A DNA stretch of 64,000 nucleotides from Zanthoxylum bungeanum (Eukaryota; Streptophyta; Magnoliopsida; Sapindales; Rutaceae), in contig SKCR01049657.1 of assembly GCA_019454045.1 (NCBI GenBank), positions 1 through 64,000 of the forward strand, in the 5' to 3' direction. The notes beneath the pieces were generated by a model that was not told the DNA's origin, ran no database searches, and saw nothing but the letters and a program-made list of their open reading frames with translations. Both the position numbers and the translations under genes were made by a program. Position 1 is the stretch's first letter; the number at the start of each line of letters is the position of its first letter. Of the stretch, positions 20,318 through 30,440 are shown piece after piece.

Positions 20318-21371
20318 TTGTTCTAGTTTCTTCCCTCTCTTCGGAGGTTACTTCACTTGCAATCAAAATTTCTTTGGGGTTCTCAAGTGTGCCCAAGTTA
20401 AATGCAATAGTTCTGGCTGAACTGATGTCAAATATGCTGGATTCATGCAGAGTGAATGGAAATGACTCAGGCAAGTAAGCAAAAGAAATGTCTTTATTAT
20501 TGGATAATGCGGGAGTACATTCAAATAAGTCAGGAAGGTAAATGTCTTCATCATCAATAGACACTTCTTCCTCTGCAATCAGGTCTTCTTCAGGCTTCTC
20601 ATCTTCCAGAGTCAGGCTCTCTAACTTCATCAATTCCTCCTCCCAAATCTCTGTTTCCACAGCTTTCCCAGTCAATGGTTTCTCACCCAACAAATCCTGG
20701 AAGATCTCAAACCCAGGCACCACAATCCCATTGACTTTCACAGGTTCAGGCTCTCCTTGATACCCTGAAGCTTTCACAAAGCACTCCATCAGTTTCAGGC
20801 CCTTTTTCTTGACCTTCGGCTTTTCTTCGTCAGATTTGTACCCCAAACCCTTCCGAGTAGTCTGTCCTCTGAAATCCGGCAACTTTGAACCTTTACCCGG
20901 CTCAAACTTCATCTTCTCCATAATCCTAGCCACCCTAGGATCCACCCACTCCTCAAAAGTGGCTGATACCTGGAACCTTGTGAAAGGTAGTATCTCCAAG
21001 GCAGCCACGGCATTATCTAACTCAGCCCGGATGGTAACAATCTCTCCCTCATACGGGAATCTGATCATCTGATGCAAAGTGGAAGGCACGCCCCCAAGCT
21101 TGTGAAACCAAGGCCTTCCCAGCAATAAGGCAAAAGTGGCTGGGATGTCCAGCACTGTGAACTCAACCTCATCTTCAATCGGCCCTACCTTGACCATAGC
21201 CACAAAGGTACCCTCAACTCCCCGCTTACTGTCATCATAAGCTTTAATAGTCATACTGGAGGGGTCCAAGTCTGTTGCTTTCATACCCAATCTTGCCAGA
21301 ATTTTCAATGGGCACACATTGATGGACGAACCGTCATCCACCATCACACATGAAGTTTTCTTGCCCCTCAC
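20277..21371 (-). CDS. T1 aspartic protease and linker to RT
   Basis: A single 364-residue frame. Residues 8-22 carry the active site CVMVDDGSSINVCPL, of the D-x-G-S type seen in Tat proteases (often DNGS; here DDGS). ALLLGRPWFHK at residues about 82-92 is the conserved end of the fold. The rest is a long linker with acidic stretches (EEDLIAEEEVSIDDEDIYLPD). It would cleave the gag-pol polyprotein. The C-terminal end at 20277 overlaps the RT frame beginning at 20317, so a frame change between them is required; this is either real or an indel. Confidence 0.9.
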   Translation of the reverse strand: MRGKKTSCVMVDDGSSINVCPLKILARLGMKATDLDPSSMTIKAYDDSKRGVEGTFVAMVKVGPIEDEVEFTVLDIPATFALLLGRPWFHKLGGVPSTLHQMIRFPYEGEIVTIRAELDNAVAALEILPFTRFQVSATFEEWVDPRVARIMEKMKFEPGKGSKLPDFRGQTTRKGLGYKSDEEKPKVKKKGLKLMECFVKASGYQGEPEPVKVNGIVVPGFEIFQDLLGEKPLTGKAVETEIWEEELMKLESLTLEDEKPEEDLIAEEEVSIDDEDIYLPDLFECTPALSNNKDISFAYLPESFPFTLHESSIFDISSARTIAFNLGTLENPKEILIASEVTSEEREETRTSVGQICQSICLVL

Positions 21372-21880
21372 TTCGGCCCTGATAAATAAAGGCCTATTAT
21401 GATTCCTCCCCTCCGGGGGAGATCATCCTCAGAAAAGGATATCTGCAAAGCTTCCTTCTGAACTGACCCAACAAACATTGCGGGGTTGGCATCCTCCTCC
21501 GGTACCACAATCTTGCTCAAGGCCTCAACCATAGCCTGTCTATGCTCCCGAGATGCACATAATAGTTCCCAGATACTGACTTGTGCTCTAGTCTTCCTCA
21601 ATTGCCTCAGCACTATATCCCCTTCAGTATTTTCTGCAGCCTCAACCACTTCTCTACCATCTGTCAAAGCTTCCTTACCCTTTTCCGCCATATCATTATA
21701 AAAACGACCGCTACGTGTCATTCCCCTTACTTCCTCCTCATCACTGCTAGAGAAATCAAGCCAAAAGTCCTTCTTCTGCTCAAACTCATCCTCACTAGTG
21801 CTATCCCAGATTCCCAGGCAAAAGGCTTGAGGGTGAAAGGATTTTAGGACAAGGTCTTCTGGAAGGCCAGAATTGATCAT
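21368..21880 (-). CDS. T1 gag-protease linker region
   Basis: A 170-residue frame between gag and protease. Its C-terminal half has VSIWELLCASREHRQAMVEAL, a segment I know from Ogre/Tat elements just before protease. The N-terminal half is acidic (STSEDEFEQKKD, SSSDEEEV). It overlaps the protease frame by 4 bases and the gag frame by 4 bases (both ATGA-like joints), so the three probably form one chain broken by indels. No enzymatic motif. Confidence 0.8.
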   Translation of the reverse strand: MINSGLPEDLVLKSFHPQAFCLGIWDSTSEDEFEQKKDFWLDFSSSDEEEVRGMTRSGRFYNDMAEKGKEALTDGREVVEAAENTEGDIVLRQLRKTRAQVSIWELLCASREHRQAMVEALSKIVVPEEDANPAMFVGSVQKEALQISFSEDDLPRRGGIIIGLYLSGPK

Positions 21881-23115
21881 ATAGGCTGGTGGTGGTACGG
21901 CACGGTAGTTAGGTAAGGGTTTCTGTGTGTATCGGGCTGTTCTGTTTCTGGGTTGGGTATTTTCTTGGAGTCTATGAGGTCTTGGATTTCATGGCGGAGT
22001 CGGGCGCAGTTGTCGGTGTCATGGCCTTTTTGTTGGTGGAAGTGGCAATAAAGGCTTAGGTTAAAATGTGGTGGTAGGGGATTGGGTAATGGTTTGGTAT
22101 CCAAGGGTTTTAAAAGCCCTTGCCTCTTCAACTTCTCTAGCACCTTAGACAGGGGCCTCCCCAAATTGGAAAACTGCCTGTTCCGGATAGCAGCAACTTC
22201 AGCAGAAACGGGCTTTGTTCCCGATGTTCCCCCAATGGGCCTCCTGTTTAGACCATAGAATTTTCTATTCTCGGCCTCTTCTTCCTCAATATCCATGACA
22301 GTTTCCCTCAACTGCCGAAAGTCTGCAATCATGGAGGTCATCCTCCTCAACTTGCCATAAATGGAGGGCTTGGTGCCCTTGATGATCATCTTGATCTGAT
22401 CCTTCTCCGAAGGCCTAGTCTGCATTTTCAATAATTGACCCCCCTCCACCGGTCCACATACTCCTTAAAACTCTCCGCGCTTTCTGCTTAACATTCTCCA
22501 GATCACGGAGTGACAAGTCGATCTCCAAGTCAGTGACATACTGTTTCAGGAAGGCATCAGCTAACTCCCTCCAATCTTCTTTCACCTTCTTCTCCAAACT
22601 GTGGTACCATACCACGGGAGCCCCTTCAAGCGACATTCCAAACATTTTCTGCACCTGGCGCTGAGACAAGCCAACTGAACTCATGACTGATACAAACTGT
22701 CGGAGATGCACCCTCGGATCCCCATTCCCGTTGAACTTAGCCATATCTGGCATCTTGAACTGTGCTGGCAATTGTTCCTCAAAAGTCAATGTGTCATAAT
22801 CCAGCAGATCTTCATTCTTACCCCTCATCTTGCGGGTAACTGACTCAACCTGATCCCGAAGTTTCTGCAACTCTGTCTGAGACCCAGATACTCTGCCTGC
22901 TGCATACTCTGCCATATCATCATCAAAAGCGGGGAGATCATCCCCCAATCTGTTCGGAGATTCCTCTTGCCTCACATCCCCAGAATTAACCCCCCGGCAC
23001 GAGACCCAGCTATACCAGCCATAGCAGTAGTCAAAGCCTGCAACTGTTCAGTGATCTTGGCGAGACCATTCTCTAACTGATCCATACGGGACACCTCATT
23101 ATCGGATTCACTCAT
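21877..23115 (-). pseudogene. T1 gag (frameshifted)
   Basis: I place the start at the Met codon near 23115 (MSESDNEVSRMDQLENGL), since the upstream Met at 23184 adds an atypical tail. A coiled-coil-like stretch (LENGLAKITEQLQALTTAM) comes first. The retrotransposon gag domain follows in 22415-22975 (MPDMAKFNGNGDPRVHLRQF, GAPVVWYHSLEKK, WRELADAFLKQY). The 21877-22449 frame holds the Tat-type zinc motif YCHFHQQKGHDTDNC and RHEIQDLID. Frame breaks lie near 22975 and 22440. Gag would form the particle that holds T1 RNA, and possibly L1 RNA. Confidence 0.9.
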
Positions 23116-23279
23116 ACTTGTTCTTTTAGTGAGTCTGGTTCCTTCTCTAACCCAAACGGTATCTATGGTGTCTTTTAGACACAAAGGATGTCAACAGGGT
23201 ATATGTATGCATGATATGCATAAGAAATATATAACCTATATTAAAGCAAATAAAATTCTCAAACAAATCGGCCTATTAT

Positions 23280-23720
23280 CATTTTAGAAGCTTTTGGGAC
23301 AATTGTCATAAGGGTGAACCCGTCCCAGTTTAAATGGCACAACGAGTTCATGTCTTACGGCAAAGAGCCCAACTAAATCCAAATGATAATATTCCGAAAA
23401 CAACACAAGGTGGCCCATCAATCACTTAGAAGCTTTTGGCCCAATAGTCATGAAATACGTTCTTGTCCCAGTTTAAATGGCCCAACAAGCCCATATCCCA
23501 TGACAAATGGTCCAAATGGATCCAAACGGTGATGTTCCCAAACATAAGCATAGAAGGGAGATAATGCAAACATAACATAATAATTTTTTTCATAATGGCC
23601 CATCAACATTTCAGAAGCCTTGGGCCTAATAGTCATACAGTACGAACTTGCCCGTTTAAATGGCCCAGCAAGCCCGCATTTCTGACAATAGTCCAACTGC
23701 ATCCAAATGAGGATGGTCCA
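23280..23720. repeat. Three diverged tandem units in the T1 5' UTR
   Basis: The words AGAAGC, TTGGG, AGTCAT, GTTTAAATGGC and TCCAAA recur in the same order from about 23286, 23430 and 23609 (period about 144-179 bp). They lie between gag and PBS, so they belong to the untranslated leader. The 23725-24254 remainder is non-coding and resembles L1 38451-38900 as reverse complement (for example TTGGCACGTACCTTAG). Confidence 0.75.
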
Positions 23721-24254
23721 CAAGCACATACTCAAGGAAATAATTGCTACTTTAACCATATAAACCAGTCTATGGGTGGGTTTGCAAGAGTATGGACAAA
23801 GGCTCTCACTGGCGAAGGATAGCCCACAACTAGGTCTCCCCACTCAAGGGTTCAAGTGACCAAGTGAGCGTATCCCTTTTTATACACTAAGGTACGTGCC
23901 AATGAGCTATGGTGTGTGACGGACTGTCAAATGGATTTCCCGTTGTAGATTCCCCAGAGGGAAGGTGGAGCGAGGCTCACTTAAGTACCCAAGCCTCTTA
24001 GGCTCTTATCGCTTGGTGTCAGGAATAAACAACGAGTCCCCCAAATTAGTCCATCACAAAGGCTACAAGTAGATGGTCATGTAGGTATCCTCACAGCTTT
24101 TCCTTCTAGAAAGGTAGTGAGTGAAGGAAGACACCAAACCATTACCTAGCCTTAAAGTGCCCTTGATTAAACCCTCACTTATCCACTATAGACATGGCCA
24201 ATTAAAACATAAATCCACTCATTACAAGACAATATTTCGGGGCCAATTCTCACA

Positions 24255-24272
24255 TCCCCAGTGGAGTCGCCA
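24255..24272 (-). other. T1 primer binding site (tRNA-Arg type)
   Basis: On the minus strand TGGCGACTCCACTGGGGA lies three bases inside the 5' LTR end. It ends in TGGGGA and fits the tRNA-Arg-type primer site that I associate with Ogre/Tat elements. L1 has the same site at 38434-38450. Confidence 0.85.
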
Positions 24273-24275
24273 GAC

Positions 24276-27200
24276 TGTGGGACACAGAAACTGAGCGACG
24301 CCGTTCCTAGGCTCGCGGCCTAGTTGGGAAGGATTACATAACATGGAGTCCGCCACCCGTGTGAACCGGACAAAGATTTAAGGCCGCACTCACCCCTCGC
24401 AAGGGAAGACCTCAAACCGTTGGGTTCGGAATGGTCCCTTACTTATGTCACTTGTAATGAAAGGATTCATGTAATAATTTAACTAAGCTTAAGTAACACT
24501 TATTTCCAATAGTATCATGCTTCTAAATTCTCATGTGTAAAATAAAACTCATGTACGCATTTCACATATGTCTTACATTTAAATTTGCATGCTAACATAT
24601 ATCAAGATAGCAACTAGCATACAACTTTACTTGCATATCACATTCAGAAAAAAAACACAAGCGCACATATTAACCATACAGCACACATGGTAAGCATACA
24701 AGCACACATATGGGCACTTTTCAAGTGGTACGTGGAATTGTAGCCCAAGTACAGACCGCACTACCGTCCATTCGGAATCGGCTACGGAATTTACGTCTGG
24801 GTTTCCATCCGATATACCGCAGGAAATAATGCTCAAATGTTATCATGACATAAGCATACGAATTGTGACACATTTGCATAAGAAAGATCAACTAATAGGC
24901 AATTATGCATGAATATAATAAGACAGACTCAGTTCAGTGTGTGTGCGTTCGTGTAGCGTTCGTAAACGCGTTCGAACGGAAATGAAACAGAATGCTCACG
25001 TTCGAGTAGCGTTCGTAAACGCGTTCGAACGGAAATGAAACAGAATGCTCACGTTCGAGTAGCGTTCGTAAACGCGTTCGAACGGAGATGAGACAGAAAG
25101 CTCACGTTCGTATGGCGTTTGTTGACGCGTTCGAACGGATACGAGACCTGACACATAATAAGGCAAAAACACATGCGCGTTCGAGTTGCGTTCGTGAACG
25201 CGTTCGAACGGACACGGACCTGATGCAATACATAAACAGAAAATAAAAGGGCGCGGCGAAGCACTGCCGTAAAGGTGACCTTTTGGGGCTCTTGATCTCT
25301 CGAAGAGAGGACCTTTAGACCAACATGCTAAGCCCATGCGCGTCATATCACACATGCAAGAATAGAACCAATCATATCAACCAAGTATGCCCGATTGAAC
25401 GCATCTTACATCCAATCCGAACACACGTCAACCGGCGCAGCAAAGCATCGTGGTAAAGGGCTTTTAGCCCCTCCCCATAGGGGATCTCACAACACACTTA
25501 CTAAGCCCATGCGCTCGATTGACTTATACATACGAAAATAAGATATAATAATATCAAACTAAGTATGCTCGATTGAACGTATCTTGCGTCCAACCGAACA
25601 TACATCAACCGGCGCGGCGAAGTAGTGTCACGAAGGTGGCCTTTTCAGCTCTTTGTCTCACAAATGGAGGACCTTTGGACTAACTCACTAAGCCCATGCG
25701 CTTGGTTGAATCATACAAAAATAAACAATATATTGAATTCAAGAGAAAACTAAATAAACAAAAGCAACACAACGAAAGAGAGATGGTGCCATTTACTCGA
25801 GCGGTACGTGGAGTTGTGGCCCGAGTACAGATCATATTACCGTCCATTCGGAATCGGCTATGAAATTTATGTCCGGGTTTCCATCCGATATACCGCGAGA
25901 GTTGACACATCTCTCATTCATCTAATGCCCACAACATATTACATCTCATAATTCATGCATATTTACATACTCAAAAATCACAACACACATTTCAACATTA
26001 CAATCATACACGAAATACTTAATAAATAATGCGGAAAAGAAAACAAGTGTGAAAGATACCCTCAGGTCTAACCTTTTAAGCCGTCTCTCGGACTCACGTT
26101 CCACGAAGATCGAAAGGGGGGTAAAGCTCCGCAACTTTTCTGGTCCCTGGTTCAACGTCCTAGCTCACTGCTTCGCTGCTTTGCTTATTGTTCGAACTCC
26201 GTTCTGCTCCTATTCGGCTCTCCTGTTTTGCTGCTCACTGCACGGGCTACCTGTTTTAATGTTTTCAAAGAACTATTCCAAGTTGTGTGGGTTCTTAGTG
26301 CAATTAAAAGTGATTATTTTTAAGATTATCTATGTAGTTTTCTAAGTTACTGCTTTTTTAAGGATTTTGGGCTACTGTTTTAAGGTAATCTAGGAGGTTG
26401 TTTTGGCGTGTTTTTAGAATTCGGCTATGGGTGAGTTTGGGTTCGGCTATGGAGGGTGGTCTTGTGGTGGTTTCTTTGTTTTCTTTTGTGTGTATGAAGT
26501 GTTTTCTCTTGATGTGTTTTTGGTGGTGTAGAGAGAGTCTAGAGAAATTTTGAGAGAGCTTGAGTGTGTGATTGTGTTGTGTCAAGGAGAGGAATGGCCT
26601 TGGTTAGGGGTTGTTTATATAGAGAATGGCTAGGGTTTACAAGGGAAGGGATTTGTGCATTAAATTAGGATATGATTTAGTTTTAAACAGGGAAATCAAA
26701 GGATTGAGGGGGGGACAAAATATTTTACTTTAGGAAGTTGTAATATTTAGTTTGTGTTGGTTTAGGAATACAAATATTTTATATTGCTAAGTATCTTATT
26801 AGATTAGGAAGTCAAATATATGATTGGCTTTAATTGGTTATGATTGATTTTATTTGGTATGATTGTATATTTGATTTAGTATGTGATTTGTTTAATTTAG
26901 GCATGATTTTAGTTTAAGTTGGTAATTGTTTATTTTAATTGGTAAATGATTTGAATGTTTTATTTACTGTTTAATATTTAATTTAATATTTAATTATTTA
27001 ATTTGGGATGTGTTTTATGGGCTTTGGGGAGCTAAATGGGCTGGGTGTGAGGCTAGCAGCAAAACCAGAATTACCGGCTCCGTTCGAACGCCTCATCGCA
27101 CGCGGCACGAACGTCCGCAATCTGCACGAGGTTCGAACGAAGTAACGAACGCAGCACCAACGAAGACAGTGAGCTTGTTTATCCTGAATTTCCCCTTCCG

Positions 27201-27293
27201 ATATCCGTTTCCCGCGGCTTTCATGACTCAAAAGGTAGTGCCTCCAAATGAGACTCATCATCGGGTTTCACATGCGAAAATGCAATGCCTACA
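24276..27293 (-). mobile_element. T1 5' LTR (3018 bp)
   Basis: This is the promoter-bearing LTR in the T1 direction. It starts TGTAGG (27293) and ends CCCACA (24276). The repeats seen in the 3' LTR recur at the same places. The T1 transcript would start downstream of the box at 26614-26621. Confidence 0.95.
26614..26621 (-). promoter_or_regulatory. Likely TATA box of T1
   Basis: TATATAAA on the minus strand, about 670 bases from the LTR start, precedes ACAACCCCTAACC and a C/A-rich leader. Conserved in both LTRs. Confidence 0.6.
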
Positions 27294-27298
27294 ACCAC
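27294..27298 (+). repeat. T1 target site duplication ACCAC (right copy)
   Basis: It matches 11750-11754. Removing T1 and one copy restores GACCACCACCACCAACG as in the undamaged E1 3' LTR (about 35411), which proves insertion into the LTR. Confidence 0.95.
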
Positions 27299-27483
27299 CA
27301 CCAACGCCGAGCAGTCCACCTGTGCGCAGCTCACTGCCGAGCAGTAACATGCAGTGCGTTTTGGGCTTGTTCTTCCTAGCATCAAACCCATCAATGTGAG
27401 TATAATTCCGCCTTACTCCTTTGTGTATTCAACTCGTTTTTATGCATGTTTGTGATCCTTGGGACTTGATTGAACTCTTACAA

Positions 27484-27496
27484 TGGTATCTAGAGC
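27484..27496 (+). other. E1 primer binding site
   Basis: TGGTATCTAGAGC lies one base after the LTR end. It resembles the initiator-Met tRNA site TGGTATCAGAGC with a short insertion. E4 has TGGTATCTTGAGCC (52811) and E5 TGGCATCAAGAGCC (56584), so the site drifts between copies. Confidence 0.75.
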
Positions 27497-30440
27497 TATT
27501 GATGCATAAAACCGAATTAGGGTTCTTGAGCAAATTTGGGGCTTTTTGATTTTAGCTTGATTCTGACAATTGATTGTTTAAGAATTTATTATGATTGAAT
27601 TTGAGTTATATGTAATCAATTTGATAAAAAAATTGATTGGATTGATTTTCCCCAATTTGCTTATTTTTGGTCAAAACTTTAATTTGGGTAAACTCGATTT
27701 AGGCATGATTTGGTTTTAATTGTTTGATGAAGTATGCTTGAATGAGGTTGAATTGAAGTTGTGCATGATCAATTTCAAGAAAATTGGATTGGATCAATTT
27801 TCCCCAAATTGGAGGCTTGGCCGAAAATTGCATAACCCTAATGTCTTGGTAATTTTGTTTTGTTTGATCATTGGATGACTTAAAACAATTGGTTAATGTT
27901 GTTTTGAAGTTCAATTGGATTGAATTTTGATTTGGAACATTTTTCCCTTTTAAAGTGGCTTGGCCGAATCTTAAGAACATGAAATTCATTGTGATTTTTT
28001 GTTTTAATTCATTGGATGAATTGAATTGATTTGGGAAATTATGATTGTGGACTCAATTGGATTGAAACCGAATCGAATTGAAAAACCCCTAATTGCCGAG
28101 ACTTGAAAGCATGTTAATTGGGTTTGATTTTAATTGAATTGTGTTGGACACTATTTGGTTATTAAAGTGCATGATTAATTAGGCTAATTGATGTTTTAGA
28201 AATGTTAATTGGGTAATTGATTGTGTAATACACTTAGGTTAATTAATTGTGAAATTTGGAATTTTATAAGTTAATTAATTTGGGCTTGATTTTGGAAATT
28301 GGGCTTGTTAGGTTGTAATTGGGCTTTTGGGCTTTGTTGTAACAAAGTTGGGTTTAGGCAAAATTGGTTGGATCCAATTAGGCCCAAAACCGAATCCAGA
28401 AGGTCCAATTATGACTTAATGAACCTTAATTATTTAATTGGGCCTAATGGGCCAAAATTAATTTAAAGGCTTATGGGGTAACTCCCGGATTGGATTTTGG
28501 TTGTTCGGTTTGACCCGAGTTGACCAAAAGTCCACGCCTATAGAAATTAATTAAAAGCCCATTGGACTTTAATTAAATAAAACATTAGATGTTAATCGGG
28601 CTTTGAGACCCGTTGCGATTAAATTTGGAATTTAAGTCGTAAAGGTTCGTTAATAAAAGTGTAATATTTAATTTGGAATTAAATAGTGAATTAGAATTAA
28701 ATGCGTATTAAATTGGATTTAATTATGTAGTTTAATTTAATTCAAGAATTCGTACTTTGAGTACTTATTCGCAAAACGAGTTTGACTCGAACAAAATCAA
28801 ATCTTTGTTTGAACATTGGATGATCACTAATAATCAAGATTAATTAATTTGATTGATTGATTGATAACATGCTTGTATGAATACATGGTTGTGATGTTTG
28901 AATAATGTATATCGGATGGATATTAGTCGGGTTGGGCGATTTTGGAAATTGTAATAAATTTGATTTATTAAATTGGACCTGCGTGTCCAGCCTTATCTCA
29001 TATTTCTTTGTATTCTCTTCTCACCTATTCCCCTCCATGTAAAAGAGGTTTCTTTAGAAGTGTAGTGTAACGGGTAGAAGTAATACAAGTGCTAGCGGGA
29101 GAGAGAAAGTGAGAGATTTGATCTAGGATCAATGTAAAATATCCATCCGCATATCATTATTATTTTATTACTTTACGCGCTTTATGATGTTTTAGAAGCA
29201 TGCTTAAGGGTGTATGATGATGAGACCTAACAAAGATAAATTAATTGGTTACCAATTACGCGAAAAATCCCTCAAACAATATTAAGCGATTTTCCTTCCA
29301 TTGAATGATTCTTGTTCAAGATCCGAAGTTGGCATTGGTTTGTTTGGCCAAAGTCAAGACCTTTGTCAATCAAGGATGTACTTGAATCATGAGAGTTTTG
29401 TTGCATATCGGTGTCTTGTCCAAATCGTGATTTTTATTGGCCAAAATCAAGATCACTTTTTGTCCAATGACATTGATTACGAAACTTTCCTCGTCAATGG
29501 GTCCCGCTTAACTGGAATCATTAGGTTTGTTTTGGCCAAAGCCAAGGCCTAGATGATTCGGAGGATAGGGTTAGGAAAATGTAATGGATACATTGACATT
29601 ATACATATGTTTGGGACTTGGATGTCCACCTAACCGGATCTAGGAATTGGATGAGATCCAATTGATCATAGAGATCTACCTAAGTTAAATAACATACACA
29701 GCTTTTATTGGCCAAAGTCAAGGTTGTGTGTTATTTAACGGGATCCTAGCCCACTAGGAAATGCGATTTCCCGAGTTCTCCACAAGAGGGTTAGAGACTT
29801 GAAGAAAATAGTGGGAGGCAAGAATTGAATTTGCAATACTCGTTCAATTACTCGCCATACGCGCTCATTTAAATTATTTCGTCATTAGATTAAATGTTAG
29901 TTAGACTAATATTTAAATTGTTGTTTTAATAAACAGTTGGACTGTATTATACTTGATTATATATAATTGGATTATATTAATCAATATATTTGAATTAATT
30001 AATTTCAGTTTACAGTTGATTTTATAATTGGATTATAGTAATCAATGTAATTGAGGTTAATTAATTTGGATTATATTTGATTATATAGTTGGACTATTAT
30101 AATCATTATAATATATTAAGTACCACTAATCGTTGATTAAATAGTTGGACTATTGTAATCAAGATAAAATTGAAAAATTGGATATTTAAAATATAATCTA
30201 GGATTAAAATATTTTAAATGATTTAATTTTCAAATTGGGAATAAATAATAAGTTACTTTATTTGATAAAATAACTTATTATACCTTAAGCCCAAAATTAA
30301 GCAAGATAAGTAGAGCATAAAATCTTTGGAAGATTTTTGTGATGATGACTTTAATGCTTAATTTAATATACTTGTCATAAATCTAATTTTGGATTTAAGA
30401 AGTATTAAAATTGCAATTTATAATTCTTGGAGAATTAATT
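27497..30440 (+). other. E1 non-coding leader (about 2.9 kb)
   Basis: Long AT-rich stretch between PBS and gag remnants, homologous to the E2, E4 and E5 leaders. The motif TTGGCCAAAGTCAAG or a variant recurs near 29345, 29438, 29532 and 29705. The AT-rich tandem block lies at 29890-30160. Frames such as 29301-29552 are not conserved among copies, so I see no leader protein. Confidence 0.75.

Larger units (their letters stand above)
11755..27293 (-). mobile_element. T1: Ty3/gypsy Tat/Ogre-like element, 15.5 kb
   Basis: In its own direction (right to left) T1 starts TGTAGGCATTG at 27293 and ends GTCCCACA at 11755. It is flanked by ACCAC at 11750-11754 and 27294-27298. It has LTRs of about 3.02 kb, a tRNA-Arg-type PBS, a 5' UTR with tandem repeats, gag, protease, RT, RNase H, archaeal-type RNase H, integrase, a 3' UTR with tandem repeats and a GGGGG-containing PPT. 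Long LTRs, the aRH domain, this PBS and 3'-UTR arrays together mark the Tat/Ogre/Retand group. A 1.6 kb part of pol is duplicated in tandem. Near-identical LTRs mean it is young; frameshifts are mostly 1-4 nt. Confidence 0.95.
9801..27482 (+). mobile_element. E1 5' LTR in two parts (9801-11754 and 27299-27482)
   Basis: The left part runs to the T1 insertion point and the right part resumes after the second ACCAC. Joined across T1 it matches the uninterrupted 3' LTR 33473-35607, including the CCACCACCAACG segment at the break. The LTR ends CTTACA, followed at once by the primer site. Confidence 0.92.

Noticed and set aside
23448..23843. 131-codon minus-strand frame upstream of T1 gag as an extra Ogre-type ORF1
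   Set aside because: It runs through the three-unit 5'-UTR repeat, shows no conserved residues and has a competing frame on the other strand. Ogre ORF1 would be expected to be longer.
29301..29552. 83-codon leader frame in E1 as a possible family A accessory protein
   Set aside because: The equivalent places in E2, E4 and E5 are shifted or stopped, so the protein is not conserved.
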